A stretch of DNA of 64,000 nt. It comes from Molossus alvarezi. Its lineage: Eukaryota; Chordata; Mammalia; Chiroptera; Molossidae. The translations under genes were made by a program, and so were the position numbers. Positions 18,787-29,274 of the stretch are shown piece by piece; within the stretch, counting starts at the first letter, position 1, and each line of letters starts with the position of its first letter. The notes beneath the pieces are model-generated. The model ran no database searches. It saw only the letters and a program-made list of their open reading frames with translations, and was not told the DNA's origin. Location of the stretch: the NCBI GenBank assembly GCA_037176705.1, contig CM073907.1:16169534-16233533 (forward strand), written 5' to 3'.

Positions 18787-21700
18787 TTATATTCCGTATA
18801 TAAGTGAGATCATGTGGTATTTGTCTTTTTCTGCTTGGCTTCTTTCACTTAGGATAATACTTTCCAGGTCCCTCCATGTCGTCTCAAAGGATAAGAGATC
18901 TTTCTTTCTTACCGCTGCATAGTATTCCATTGTGTATATGTACCACAGCTTTTTTATCCATTCGTCTACTGGTGGACACTTGGGCTGTTTCCAGATCTTA
19001 GCTATTGTAAATAGTGCTGCTATGAACATGGGGGTACATATATTCTTCCTGATTGGTGTTTCAGGCTTCTTAGGGTATATTCCCAGCAGTGGGATCACTG
19101 GGTCAAATGGAACTTCAATTTTTAATTTTTTGAGGTAGCACCATATTCTTTTCCATAGCGGCTGCACCAGTCTGCATTCCCACCAGCAGTGTATTAGAGT
19201 CCCCTTTTCTCCACACCCTCGCCAACATTTGTTGTTTGATGATTTCTTGATGGCGGCCATTCTGACAGGTGTGAGGTGATACCTCATTGTTGTTTTAATT
19301 TGCATCTCTCTGATGATTAGTGATGTTGAGCATTTCTTCATATGTCTTTTGGCCATTTGTACGTCCTGTTTGGAGAGGTGTCTATTCAGCTCCTCTGCCC
19401 ATTTTTTAATTGGGTTCTTTGTCTTCCTTTTGTGGAGTTGTATGAGCACTCTGTATATATTGGAAATTAACCCCTTATCTGATACATCATTGGCAATGAT
19501 GTTCTCCCATACAGTGGGTTGCCTTTCCATTTTGATGATTGTTTATTTTGCTGTGCAGAAGCTTTTGAGTTTGATGTAGTCCCATGTGTTCATTTTCTCC
19601 TTTATTTGTGTTGCCTTAGGTGATGTATCAGTGAAAATTCTGCTCCGTCTGATGTCCGAAATTTTGTTGCCTACATTTTCTTCTAGAATTTTTATGGATT
19701 CACGGGTCACATTTAAGTCTTTTATCCATTTCGAGTTTATTTTTGTGTATGGTGTAAGTTGATGGTCTAGTTTCATTTTTTTGCATATAGCTGTCCAATT
19801 TTCCCAACACGATTTATTAAAGAGGCTGTCTTTATTCCACTGTATGCTCTTGCCACCTTTGTCAAATATTAATTGAGTGTATTGCCTTGGGTCCATTTCT
19901 GGGTTTTCAGTTCTGTTCCACTGGTCTATATGCCTGTCCTTGTGCCAGTACCAGGCTGTTTTGGTTACAGTCGCTTTGTAGTATAACCTGATATCTGGTA
20001 TTATGATCCCTCCAACTTTGTTCTTCTTTTTCAAGATTGCTGTGGCTATTCGGGGTCTTTTTTGGTTCCATATGAACTTTTGAAGTATTTGTTCTAGTTC
20101 TATGAAATATGTCGTTGGTATTTTGATGGGGATTGCATTGAATCTATAGATTGCTTTGGGTAGTATGGACATTTTAATTATGTTAATTCTTCCAATCCAT
20201 GAACAGGGTATGTGCTTCCACTTTTTTATATCTTCCTCTATTTCTTTTTTCAATGACCTGTAGTTTTCTGCAAATAGGTCCTTTACTTCTTTCGTTAAGT
20301 TTATTCCTAGGTATCATAATTTTTTTGGAGCGATGGTAAATGGGATTGTTTTTTCAGTTTCTCTTTCTGTGAGTTCATCATTGATGTACAAGAATGCCGT
20401 CGATTTCTTGACGTTAGTTTTGTATCCGGCTCCTTTGTCAAATTCATTTATTAATTCTAATAGATTTTTGATGGAGTCTTTAGGGTTTTCTATGTACAAT
20501 ATCATGTCATCTGCAAATAATGACAGTTTCACTTCCTCCTTTCCAATTTGGATCCCTTTTATTTTTTCTTCATGTCTGATTGCTGTGGCTAAGACTTCCA
20601 GTACAATGTTAAATAAGAGTGGCGAAAGTGGACATCCCTGTCTTGTTCCTGTTCTTAATGGAAATGTTTTTAGTTTCTGCCCATTGAGTATGATGTTGGC
20701 TGTAGGTCTTTCATATATGGCCTTTATTATGTTGAGATATGATCCCTCTATTCCTACATTGCTGAGCGTTTTTATCAGAAATGGATGCTGGATTTTGTCG
20801 AATGCTTTTTCAGCATCTATTGATATGATCATGTGGTTTTTATTCTTCATTTTGTTTATGTGGTGTATCACGATTATTGATTTGCGAATATTGTACCAGC
20901 CTTGCATTCCTGGAATGAATCCCACTTGGTCATGGTGAATAATTTTTTTGATGTATTTCTGGATCCAATTTGCTAATATTTTGTTCGGGATTTTGGCGTC
21001 TATATTCATCAGGGATATTGGCCTGTAGTTTTCTTTCTTCGTAGTGTCTTTTTCTGGTTTTGGAATTAGAATTATGCTGGCCTCATAGAAGGTGTTTGGA
21101 AGTCTTCCTTCTTCTTGAATTTTTTGAAATAGTTTAAGGAGAATGGGTGTTAGTTCTTTTTTGAATGTTCGGTAAAACTCCCCTGTGAAACCATCTGGGC
21201 CTGGGCTTTTCTTTGCTGGGAGAGTGTTGATTACCTCTTCAATTTCCTTAGTTGTTATTTGTCTGTTCAAGTTTTCTATCTCTTCCGGGATTAGTTTTGG
21301 GAGACTGTGTGTTTCTAGAAATTTGTCCATTTCACTGAGATTGTCGAATTTGTTGCCATATAGTTGTTCATAGTAGTTGTTAATGATTTTTTGTGTTTCC
21401 GTAGTGTTGGTTGTTACTTCTCCTCTTTCATTTCTGATTTTGTGTATTTGGGTTCTCTCTCTTTGTTTCTTGGTGAGTCTAGCTAAGGGTCCATCTATCT
21501 TGTTTATGTTTTCGAAAAACCAACTCTTTGTTTCATTGATCCTTTGAATGGTTTTTTTGGTCTCTATGTCATTTATTTCTGCTCTGATCTTTACTATTTC
21601 CTTCCTTCTACTTGCCCTGGGGTTTTCTTTTTGTTTGCTTTGTAATTCTTTAAGTTGTGAGGTTAGACAGTCAATTAGAAATTTTTCTTGTTTTTTGAGG

Positions 21701-22611
21701 TAGGCCTGTAGTGCTATGAACTTCCCTCTCAGAACTGCTTTCGCTGCATCCCTTAGATTTTGTGTTGTTGTGTGTTCATTTTCATTGGTTTCCAGGAAGT
21801 TTTTAATTTCTTCCTTGATCTCCTCGGTGACCCATTCATTGTTTAATAACATGCTATTTAGCCTCCATGTGTTGAAATGTCTTTGCATGTTCTTGTTGAA
21901 ATTGATTTCTAGTTTCATGCCATTGTGATCTGAGAAGATGCTTCATATGATTTCAATCTTCTTGAACTTGTAGAGATTTAGTTTGTGTCCTATCATGTGG
22001 TCTATCTTTGAGAATGTCCCATGTGCACTTGAGAAGAATGTGTATTCTGTAGTTTTGGGGTGTAATTCTCTGTAGATATCTATTAAATCCATTTGGCGTA
22101 GTGCTTCATTTAGAGTCTCTGTTTCCTTGCTAATTTTTTGCCTAGAGGATCTATCCAGTGCTGTCAACGGGGTGTTGAAGTCCCCTGCTATGATTGTATT
22201 GTTGTCGATTTCTCCTTGGAAGTCCTCCAGAAGATTTTTAATATATTTTGGTGCTCCTATATTGGGTGAATATATGTTTATCAAGGTTATATCTTCCTGT
22301 TGGATAGATCCTTTCAATATTATGTAGTGGCCATCTTTGTCTCTAGTTATGGTCTTCATTTTGAAATCTATTTTATCAGATATGAGAATTGCTACCCCAG
22401 CTTTTTTTTGCTTTCCATTTGCTTGGAACATTTTTTTCCATCCCTTCACTTTCAACCGATGTGAGTCTTTTGTTGAGAGGTGGGTCTCTTGTAAACAACA
22501 TATAGATGAGTCATGCTTTCTTATCCAATCAGCTACTCTGTGTCTCTTTATGGGAGCATTCAATCCATTTACGTTTAAGGTGATTATTGATATGTACTTA
22601 TTTATTGCCAT
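18787..22611 (-). pseudogene. L1 ORF2 (endonuclease-reverse transcriptase), three stops
   Basis: Encodes the L1 protein that nicks target DNA and reverse-transcribes L1 RNA. The frame is 1,274 codons plus stop, almost the length of human ORF2p. Visible parts: N-terminal APE-type endonuclease (LNVNGLNAP, QETHL, AGDFN, and SDH near residue 228); reverse transcriptase with the catalytic FADD at residues 699-702 (20,517-20,506), within one residue of its place in human ORF2p; and a C-terminal CX3CX7HX4C motif (CWRGC..H..C). In-frame stops lie at codons 223 (TGA, 21,945-21,943), 766 (TGA, 20,316-20,314) and 1,023 (TAA, 19,545-19,543). The two TGA sites fit CGA-to-TGA decay of arginine codons. There are no frameshifts. 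The protein cannot be made full length, so it is classed as a pseudogene. Confidence 0.95.
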
Positions 22612-22656
22612 TTTTGTTTAGTGTGGTTCTATTTTTCTTCCCATTTCTACTGCTAA

Positions 22657-23538
22657 TTACAGCAGTCCTTTTAACATTTCTTGCAGTGCTGGTTTGGTGC
22701 TAATGTATTCCCTTAGGCCTTTTTTGTCTGGGAAGCTCTTTATTTGATCTTCTATTTTGAATGATAGCCTTGCTGGGTAGAGTAGTCTTGGATTCAGATT
22801 CTTGTTTTTCATGACTTTGATTACTTCATGCCATTCTTTCTGGCCTGTAGTGTTTCTTGTGAGAAGTCAGCTGAGAGCCTTATGGGGTTCCCTTTGTAGG
22901 TAACCTGTTGCATATCTCTTGCTGCTTTTAGGATTCTCTCTTTGTCTTTAATTTGTGGCATTTTAATTACTATGTGTCTTGGTGTGGGCCTGTTTGGGTT
23001 CTTCTTACTTGGGACTCTCTGTGCTTCTTGAACTTGAATGCCTTCTTCCTTCACCAAATTAGGGAAGTTTTCTCTCACTATTTTTTTGAATATATTCTCT
23101 ATCCCTTGCTCCTTTTCTTCTTCTTCGGGGACTCCTATGATGCAAATATTATTACGTTTCCAGTTGTCCCATAGTTCTCTTAAGCTGTCTTCCTGTTTTT
23201 TAATAGTCTTTTCCTTTTGTTTCTCTGATTGGTTGATTTTTTCTACCCTGTCTTCTAATTCACTGATCCGGTCCTCAGCTTCCCCTACTCTGCTTTTTAA
23301 ACCTTCCAATGTTTTTTTTCATTTCTGATATGTCATTTTTTATCTCTTCTTGTTGGTTTTTAATTTCCAATTGGCTTATTTTCAGTGTCTCTATGTCCTT
23401 ACTCATGCTGTTCAGCTTCCTGAAGATCATGGGTCTGAATTCTAGCTCTGTTAACATGCCTAATTGCTCCACATTGATCTCATCTTCGGTGGAGGTGTCT
23501 TGTTCTTTCATTTGGCTTCTGTTTCTGTGTTTCACCAT
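22657..23538 (-). pseudogene. L1 ORF1 (RNA-binding protein), two frameshifts
   Basis: ORF1p is the trimeric nucleic-acid chaperone that coats L1 RNA. The ATG at 23,538 opens MVKHRNRSQMKEQ. An acidic and coiled-coil region follows (VGEAEDRISELEDRVEKIN), then the RRM-like part with NICIIGVPEEEE, FPNLVKE and the C-terminal-domain signature RPTPRHIVIKM, then IRLSADFS. Two single-base indels break the frame: one A too many in the A8 run at 23,312-23,319, and one G lost near 22,836. Beyond the second shift the C-terminal part is still readable down to TAA at 22,659-22,657. Corrected length would be about 293 residues, shorter than human ORF1p (338). Confidence 0.9.
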
Positions 23539-24356
23539 TTTGGCTATCACTGTGGGCTTTGGAGCCTGTCAAGTTCTCCCTGTGGGTGTTGTGTTCTGCT
23601 GTTTGTGGCTCCCTCTCCTGTGTTTAGATGAGTGAGGGAGGACCCGCGTTGAACACCACTGTCAAGTCTTACTTTCCTGGTTAAAGTTGCCAGTCCAGCA
23701 AAGGTACTGTTATCCTCTAGCTTTTTTGCCTGGAGGCTAGCAGTCTAGGTTAATTGATGAGTTTTGGGTTGTCAGTTGATTGAAAAACTCCCTCTGGTGC
23801 TCAGCCAAGGGGCTTTCAAGAGGGTGGGGCAGATGCTGGTGGTTAGTGAGCCTCAATTAACACTTCAGTGGCCCACAGGGTGGGGTTGGATCTCCAAGGG
23901 AGGGGCTGCTGCCTCTCCCCAGAGCCCTGGGAAGGAGCAATGTGGCCACCGTCCTGAGTGGCTGCACTCAGCCAAAGCTCTGAGCGCCCTCCAAACCCCG
24001 AGTGTCCCGACACAGTTCCAGTCCAGTCTGCCCCCCCTCCACCGGAGCCCAAGGTGAGTGGCTGTGGCTGTTTCAGCCTCTGTCCCATCTGCGCTGTGGG
24101 GCCGCCTGGGAGTGTAACCTGCGGGCGCCGCTTAGAGCTAAGGCCGCTGCTGAGCTGCGGACCGTGGGCTCCCAGCCCCGTCTCGCGCCTTCGCAAGCCT
24201 ACCGGGATGCAGTCAGTGTCCCTCGTTGTATGGTCCTCCAGGCTGCTTTTCTGTTGGTTTTTCCCGTCGATTTGTCTGTGTTATAGTTGTAATTCCAGTT
24301 TGGTTCTGGGAGACGGTCTGTGTAGCTCCGTTCACTCCGCCGCCATTTTTCGGTTC
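23539..24356 (-). promoter_or_regulatory. L1 5' UTR / internal promoter
   Basis: About 0.8 kb upstream of ORF1, GC-rich and CpG-containing toward its 5' end (roughly 23,880-24,356), as expected of a mammalian L1 internal promoter. The 5' terminus on the L1 strand reads GAACCGAAAAATGGCGGCGG. Confidence 0.85.
24339..24350 (+). promoter_or_regulatory. YY1-type site at L1 5' end
   Basis: GCCGCCATTTTT on the plus strand (AAAAATGGCGGC on the L1 strand), starting about 7 bp inside the L1 5' end. It fits the YY1 consensus and the place where primate L1 keeps a YY1 site that directs correct transcription start. Confidence 0.8.
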
Positions 24357-24369
24357 GGAGGGGGATTTA
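24357..24369. repeat. L1 target-site duplication, 5' copy
   Basis: Second perfect GGAGGGGGATTTA; fixes the L1 5' end at 24,356. Confidence 0.92.
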
Positions 24370-24467
24370 AATGCTGTTTGTCAAACTTTCTGGGAATCTC
24401 TGGCTTTCTCTTGAGTTCTGCCTCAGTGTGTTCTCTCTCAACTCACTTTCCCTATCCAAATCCTGCA

Positions 24468-24723
24468 ACTTTTTTTTTTTTTTATCCTCACCCGAGGATA
24501 TTTTTCCATTTTTTGTACAGATAGAGTGGGAGGGAGAGAGAGGAAGGGAGAGAGAGAGAGAAACATCGATGTGAAGGGACATATGGAGTGGCTGCCACCC
24601 GCATGACCGACCAGGGCCGGGGACAAACTGCAACCAAGGTACATGCCCTTAACGGGAACCGAACCCGGGTCTCTCCGGACCGCAGGCCGACACTCTAACC
24701 ACTGAGCCAAACTGGCCAGGGCT
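24468..24723 (-). mobile_element. VES-type SINE, full length
   Basis: Antisense copy: T-run, TATCCTCACCCGAGGATA (perfect 7-bp hairpin), CATTTTTTGTACAGATAGAG, GA-rich middle, GGGAACCGAACCCGGG (B-box complement), AACCACTGAGCCAAACTGG and CCAGGGC. Little divergence from the copy at 30,811, so probably young. No clear target duplication. Confidence 0.95.
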
Positions 24724-25289
24724 TTAAGGGCTTAAGAGAAACCATGAGGGAGCAGGAAGGGAGTGGAGGGAGACCCCCTTTCCAACTCTGCCATGGGTGA
24801 GGGGCTGAGGGCTGCTAGTGAGACCACTGGGAGAGAAAAGAAGCGGCAGACACTGAGGGAAAAGGACTGCAGGTGAAGGAAAGTGCCCTCTTTCTCCAAA
24901 GAGCTCAGGAGCACTTGTCTGGACTGGAAGTGCCCAAAGTATGTGTGAGCATTACATGTTCTGTGAGATGCCACAAAGCATGCATACTCACAACACACAC
25001 AACCTGTAACAGCAAGCACACACACCATGACACAGATGTGCATATAAACACACACACCTGTGCATCCCACACACCTGTGCACACACAGCTCACATTCTTT
25101 CTTGGTCAAATCAAAGTGGAAAATGATGTATAGCCTAATGCCCCCTGTAGATTCCTGGTGCACATCAGAACATCAAAACCTCCCCGTGGAAGAACTTCTC
25201 TTCCTTCTGTTTAGGGCCTTTCACTTGTCTTGGATCATTTACTTCCCACTTGTGTCCTTTGTGTAGTTACTTGTTTTTCAACATAGAAA
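24724..25289. other. Unique sequence with CA-rich stretch
   Basis: Single-copy DNA. 24,990-25,095 is a degenerate CA-rich tract (ACACACACAACC, AACACACACACCTGTGC). No exon recognised. Confidence 0.5.
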
Positions 25290-25525
25290 TAGATTGTGTT
25301 GGGTTTTTTGTGGTTTTTTTTATTGATTTTTTACAGAGAGAGGAAGGGAGATGGAGAGAGAGATAGAAACATTGATGAGAGAGAACATCGATTGGGTGCC
25401 TCCTGCATGCCCCCCTCTGAAGATCTGGCCCACAACCTGGGCATGTGCCTTGACTGGGAATCAAACTGGTGACCTTATGGTGCATGGGTTGATGCTCAAC
25501 CACTGAGCCACACTGGCTGGGCAAG
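25290..25525 (-). mobile_element. VES-type SINE, AATCAATAAA-tail subtype
   Basis: Antisense: TTTATTGATTTTTTACAGAG, ACATTGATGAGAGAGAACAT, CCTCCTGCATGCCCCCC, GGGAATCAAACTGGTGACC and CACTGAGCCACACTGGCTGG. Flanks AGATTGTGTT (left) and AGATTGTATT (right) are a 10-bp duplication with one mismatch. Confidence 0.92.
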
Positions 25526-25529
25526 ATTG

Positions 25530-25763
25530 TATTATTTTAATTAGAAAAATAATGCATGTCTGTTTTAAGAAAAAGTGCATTAAAGAGAAAGAACAAAGCA
25601 TAGCGTAGAGGGAAGCGATCGCAGTCCTTCAGTGGATGTCCTTCTAGCACTGTTCTCATAAATATGCACATGCATTTCTCTTTTTCATAAATGTTTTATA
25701 ACTTGTTTTCTCATTCGAAAATATAACTCTCTTAAAGATCGCATGGTGTTCCGTATTATGGCT
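25530..25763 (-). mobile_element. Old LINE-1 fragment, part 1
   Basis: ATAAATGTTTTATAACTTGT, TTTCTCATTCGAAAATATAA and GCATGGTGTTCCGTATTATG match antisense L1 ('gcatagtattccattatatggctgt'). It continues after the LTR, from 26,258 to about 26,330. Confidence 0.65.
25759..25763. repeat. LTR target-site duplication, left
   Basis: TGGCT, matching 26,258-26,262. Confidence 0.85.
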
Positions 25764-26257
25764 TGTGGCAGATTGTATTTTCCAAAGATGGCTGAACAGT
25801 AGCTCCCACCTCACCAGCTTTTCTAGGACCTCTCCACTCCCCCATCGATAAGTGGAGTCTGTCGCCTCCCCTGGAACCTGGGCTGACCTTTGTGACTGCC
25901 CCTAAACACGATTTGATGAGTCATAAAAATTCCGCCTTGCCCTCTTGGGACCCAGCCACCATGCTTCCAGGAAGCCCATCTGGTCCTGAAGCTCACAGGG
26001 AGAGCAGCAGAGGTCCCAGGGTCCCAGCCCAGCTGAGCTCGCAGCCCACAGCCAGTTCCAACTCAGGTGAGGAAGTCGCCTTGAAGTGACTCCTCCAGCC
26101 TGGACCGAGCTGTCCCAGCTGGTTCCACATAAAGCACACAACTGCCTTGCTGATCCTGCCCAAATTGCAGGTATGTGGAGGACATAAATGACTTTGGCTG
26201 TCTTAAGCCACTAAGTTTTGGGAGCGGTTTATTACACAGCAACAGTTAACTAGAACA
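25764..26257 (+). mobile_element. MaLR (MLT1-class) solo LTR, complete
   Basis: A 494-bp element that starts TGTGGCAGATTGTATTTTCC and ends CAGTTAACTAGAACA (TG..CA ends). It contains the class signature CCACTAAGTTTTGGGAGCGG and TTTATTACACAGCAACAG. Perfect 5-bp duplications TGGCT flank it, as expected for ERVL-MaLR integration. No internal retroviral sequence remains. Confidence 0.85.
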
Positions 26258-26262
26258 TGGCT
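26258..26262. repeat. LTR target-site duplication, right
   Basis: TGGCT. Joining across the LTR restores the interrupted L1 phrase TTATGGCTGTAGCAC. Confidence 0.85.
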
Positions 26263-26845
26263 GTAGCACACTTCACATAGCATCGTGCTGCTTCTGCACA
26301 CTGGGGTTGTTTCCCATCCTCTGCATTCACATTTCTTCTTAGTCTTGTCTGTCTTCTGCAGCCCTGTCTGATATGCTGGAGACCAGTGCTGGTTGGGTGC
26401 ACACAGGAGCTCAGTATGTGCTTACTGCAGAGGGTAGTGAGGGGAGTGGTCTCATGGACCTGAGAGGGGTCCTGCCTTCCCACCCCCTGCTCCTGGGACA
26501 TGGCCTTTTGCCTGCTCCTATGAGAGCACCTCTCTTGCTGCACATCTCACTGGCCCCCAAGAGTCCCTGGGAAGGACAGGCGAACACAGTGGTTGGGGAG
26601 ATGTGGCCCGAGGCGGTGATGGAAGCATGAATGAAGGTGCCCAGTCTCCCCCTAGGGGAGCAGAAACAAACCCCTGAGCCCACAGACTTTTTCTGGAGCA
26701 GGTCTCTGGCAGGGAGCTGAGGGAAGAATGGGGCAGGGCCAGCTGGTGGTTTGAAGAGAGGCTACAGCCGTGATGCCCACAGTCCTGCTGGCGGGTGTGG
26801 ATCATGGCCTGTCACTCAGGATTCAGTGATTGCCCTACACACAAC

Positions 26846-26880
<35 letters not shown>

Positions 26881-27359
26881 GCGCGTGTGCTGCTGCCCCA
26901 GAGATGCTGGAGCACCCTGAGCTGGCCTGGGGTGATCAACATCTCCGGTCATCTGCATCACCGGCCACCTGGGTCTCCTTGTGGCCAGGCAGAAGGGCAC
27001 TTCTCTTCCCATCTGGCCATCCCCGGGCTGCTAATGTGGGAGGTGGGCCAGAGAAAGGCAACCAGTAAACATCTGGGAGAAAGGGAGCTGCAGGACCCCA
27101 GAAAATGGCCACTCCCTGGAATTTTATGGGTTGAGAAAAGCTCCCTGCCACTCCAGACCCAAGCTCCACCCCTGGCTCAGGCTGCTGCTCCTTCCCAGTT
27201 TAGGGCTCTTTCCCACCCAAAATGAGAGTTTTCTGAGGCCAGATAGAGAAATCAGGGAGCTTTCTTCATAAAAATTGGTGAAGCCAGCTTCAAAAACCTC
27301 TCCCAGCAAATTGGGAAGGACCTCGGGATGGCACTCTTGGGCTGTGCCTGTTGGAATGC
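26263..27359. other. L1 remnant end, then unique GC-rich sequence
   Basis: The old L1 ends about 26,330. The rest is single-copy. Open frames of 60-130 codons have no recognised family. It contains the CA repeat at 26,849. Confidence 0.45.
26849..26880. repeat. (AC)n microsatellite
   Basis: About 15 uninterrupted AC units followed by GCGCGTGTGC. Confidence 0.95.
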
Positions 27360-27485
27360 ACCGTGAAGCACCTGGGTCTCGTCCAAGTGCAGATTCTGAC
27401 CCAGTGAGTCTGGTGGGAGCCGAGATCCCGGATGCTCACTGGGCCTGTGGTGCTGGTGCTGCTGGTTGGGGAGCCACTCTGTGAC
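27360..27485 (-). mobile_element. MER5A-like hAT-Charlie fragment
   Basis: GAAGCACCTGGGTCTCGTCC, AAGTGCAGATTCTGACCCAG, TGAGTCTGGTGGGAGCCGAG and GTGCTGCTGGTTGGGGAGCC follow antisense MER5A in order. Confidence 0.7.
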
Positions 27486-28634
27486 TCAGGGGCCCACCGA
27501 GGCAAATGGGTGGGCTTGAGGCCTCAGAGGAAATCAGATCATGAACCCTGCTTGACCCCCACTCTGAACTACCTTGGAGGGGCACCACTCTCCTCCCCAG
27601 GTGCCCACACCAAGAAAAAAAATGTGGGGAGCCCCCAGGATGGCCAAGCTGAGAACACACACAGCACTTGCTGGCAGGGCTGGGGCAGGCTGATGGCAGG
27701 AGATCCCCAGGGCTGCAGAGCCCTTTCCCACCTCAGGACATTGTGTCTGAGCCCACAGCCTGAAGCAGGGAGCGGGAGATAGCCTGGAGTTGCCTCAGCC
27801 CCTGCAGCCCCTGTCGGGGCCATCTCAGCCCACTGCCATCTCAGCCACTGCTGCAGTTGAACCCCAGCAGCCCCTCCTGACCAGGGCAATCTCCCACACT
27901 CACTCTGGGCCCTGCGACCCTGTCACAGTCTAAATGTTCAGAGAGAAAAAAATCCTAGAAGCCCAGACCCCTGGGCCAAGGGACAGTGTAGAGGCAGTTT
28001 TCTGCTCCAAGCACGCTCATGGTCTCCCCAACCCCATGGACTAGACAGAGGAGAGAATGCTAAGGTAGGAGGCATGATACCTGTCCTTAGGGTGCCCCAG
28101 TCTGAGGGGGGTGCACTACTCTGCTCCCAGGGAGCCCCTGCTCTGGAAGAGCTCCAGTCCAAGGGAGGGGCGCACTCCTTGTCTGGGGGAACGCAAGCCC
28201 AGCTGGCTGTCAATTCTGCTCAAGGTGGGATGGAAGATGCTAGACTGGTGCTGTGGAGGTCACTGTGGTATGTGAGCAACCACTGTTTCCTGCTTATGGT
28301 GGGAATGGAGGGCAGCGGCAGGAGAGCGGAGGTAGACAGCAGGAAGGACTTCCCCAGCTCTAGGGCTGCAGGGTTGGGGCAGGCAGGGATCTGTGCTAGA
28401 GACAAGATCTCCCCGCTGGTTGCAAGATTATCTCATGAGGCTCAGGGGCATCCAGTGTGGAGGCAGGGAGCGGGCCTGGCCACCATCCAAGCATTTGTAC
28501 TATGAGGACGTGCTGTCCTTGAAAAGAACCTAGGTGCCCAAGGAAAACTACTTCCCCTGAACACTGCCGCCCTCTTCAGCAGCACCCTAACTGAGAAGCC
28601 CCCTCACCGTTTCCTCCATCACCAGAAGCACAAT
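27486..28634. other. Unique GC-rich sequence
   Basis: No repeat, exon or RNA gene recognised. A plus-strand open frame at 28,074-28,505 (143 codons) shows no domain. Confidence 0.45.
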
Positions 28635-28745
28635 GGCCAGAACTCTGGCTGCCACCAGGAGACTTGGGTTTAAGTGCTAACTCTGCTTCTGGTTTGCTGT
28701 GTGACCCCTGGTAAGTCAGTCAGCCTCTCTGAGTCTCATCCTTCA
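28635..28745 (+). repeat. MIR SINE fragment
   Basis: GAGACTTGGGTTTAAGTGCT, AACTCTGCTTCTGGTTTGCT, GTGTGACCCCTGGTAAGTCA and GCCTCTCTGAGTCTCATCC in sense MIR order. Confidence 0.85.
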
Positions 28746-29129
28746 CAGAGGGAGCGAGCCCGTCACTTGGGTGACACTGTTGGTGAAAGCAGTAGGTGAG
28801 CTGGGAATCATGGCATTAGCATGGTGAGCATTTACCACAGTGTACCCGTTACCATGTACCTTACCGTGGTGGCAGTATTTCACATCCCCCATTAGGGTGA
28901 CGGGACAGCTGCCTGCCTCTGTGGTTGTAGAGTCTAAGGCACGAACATAGGCCTTAATGAATGAGTTCCTCATAGTGGCCAAGGCCCATCTTCAGGAATC
29001 CTGTTTGGACCTGCTGGGCCTCATACCCACCAAATTCACCCAGCCCTGCCTGGTGGAAGCCTCGTCAGTCTGCCTGTTCAACTTCCTCCCCCAGGCCCCT
29101 CGAGCTGACAGCCCAGAACACTGAGCATT
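28746..29129. other. Unique sequence
   Basis: Nothing recognised. Confidence 0.4.
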
Positions 29130-29270
29130 AGCTAGTTGCTGTTCCTCTTTCTAAAAAAGCACAACTTTATTAAAATAACAGCATGATTTAATTAATTATT
29201 CTCCATAGTAAGTGGGTAACTGTAGGAATACAATTCATTCAGGCCCCTGCTGTCAGTTCCTGAAATCCCA
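29130..29270. promoter_or_regulatory. Candidate conserved non-coding element
   Basis: AT-rich, repeat-free block: AGCACAACTTTATTAAAATA, GCATGATTTAATTAATTATT, CTCCATAGTAAGTGGGTAAC, GAATACAATTCATTCAGGCC. Homeodomain-like TTAATTAATTA core. Function is inferred from composition only. Confidence 0.3.
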
Positions 29271-29274
29271 CTTT

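Larger units (their letters stand above)
18502..24356 (-). mobile_element. Full-length LINE-1, recent but mutated
   Basis: A 5,855-bp minus-strand LINE-1 between perfect 13-bp target duplications. In L1 order it has a ~0.8-kb GC-rich 5' UTR (24,356-23,539), ORF1 (23,538-22,657), a 45-bp spacer, ORF2 (22,611-18,787), a ~285-bp 3' UTR with G-rich tracts, and an (AAAT)n tail. ORF2 keeps full length without indels, so the copy is fairly young, but coding damage in both ORFs makes it unable to move by itself. Confidence 0.96.

Noticed and set aside
20333..20938. 201-codon plus-strand open frame
   Set aside because: It is the antisense shadow of L1 ORF2, which reads on the minus strand with catalytic motifs.
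23843..24524. Plus- and minus-strand open frames of 90-190 codons in GC-rich DNA
   Set aside because: They lie in the L1 5' UTR and the adjoining SINE; no conserved protein is recognised, and known antisense L1 peptides of primates are not matched here.
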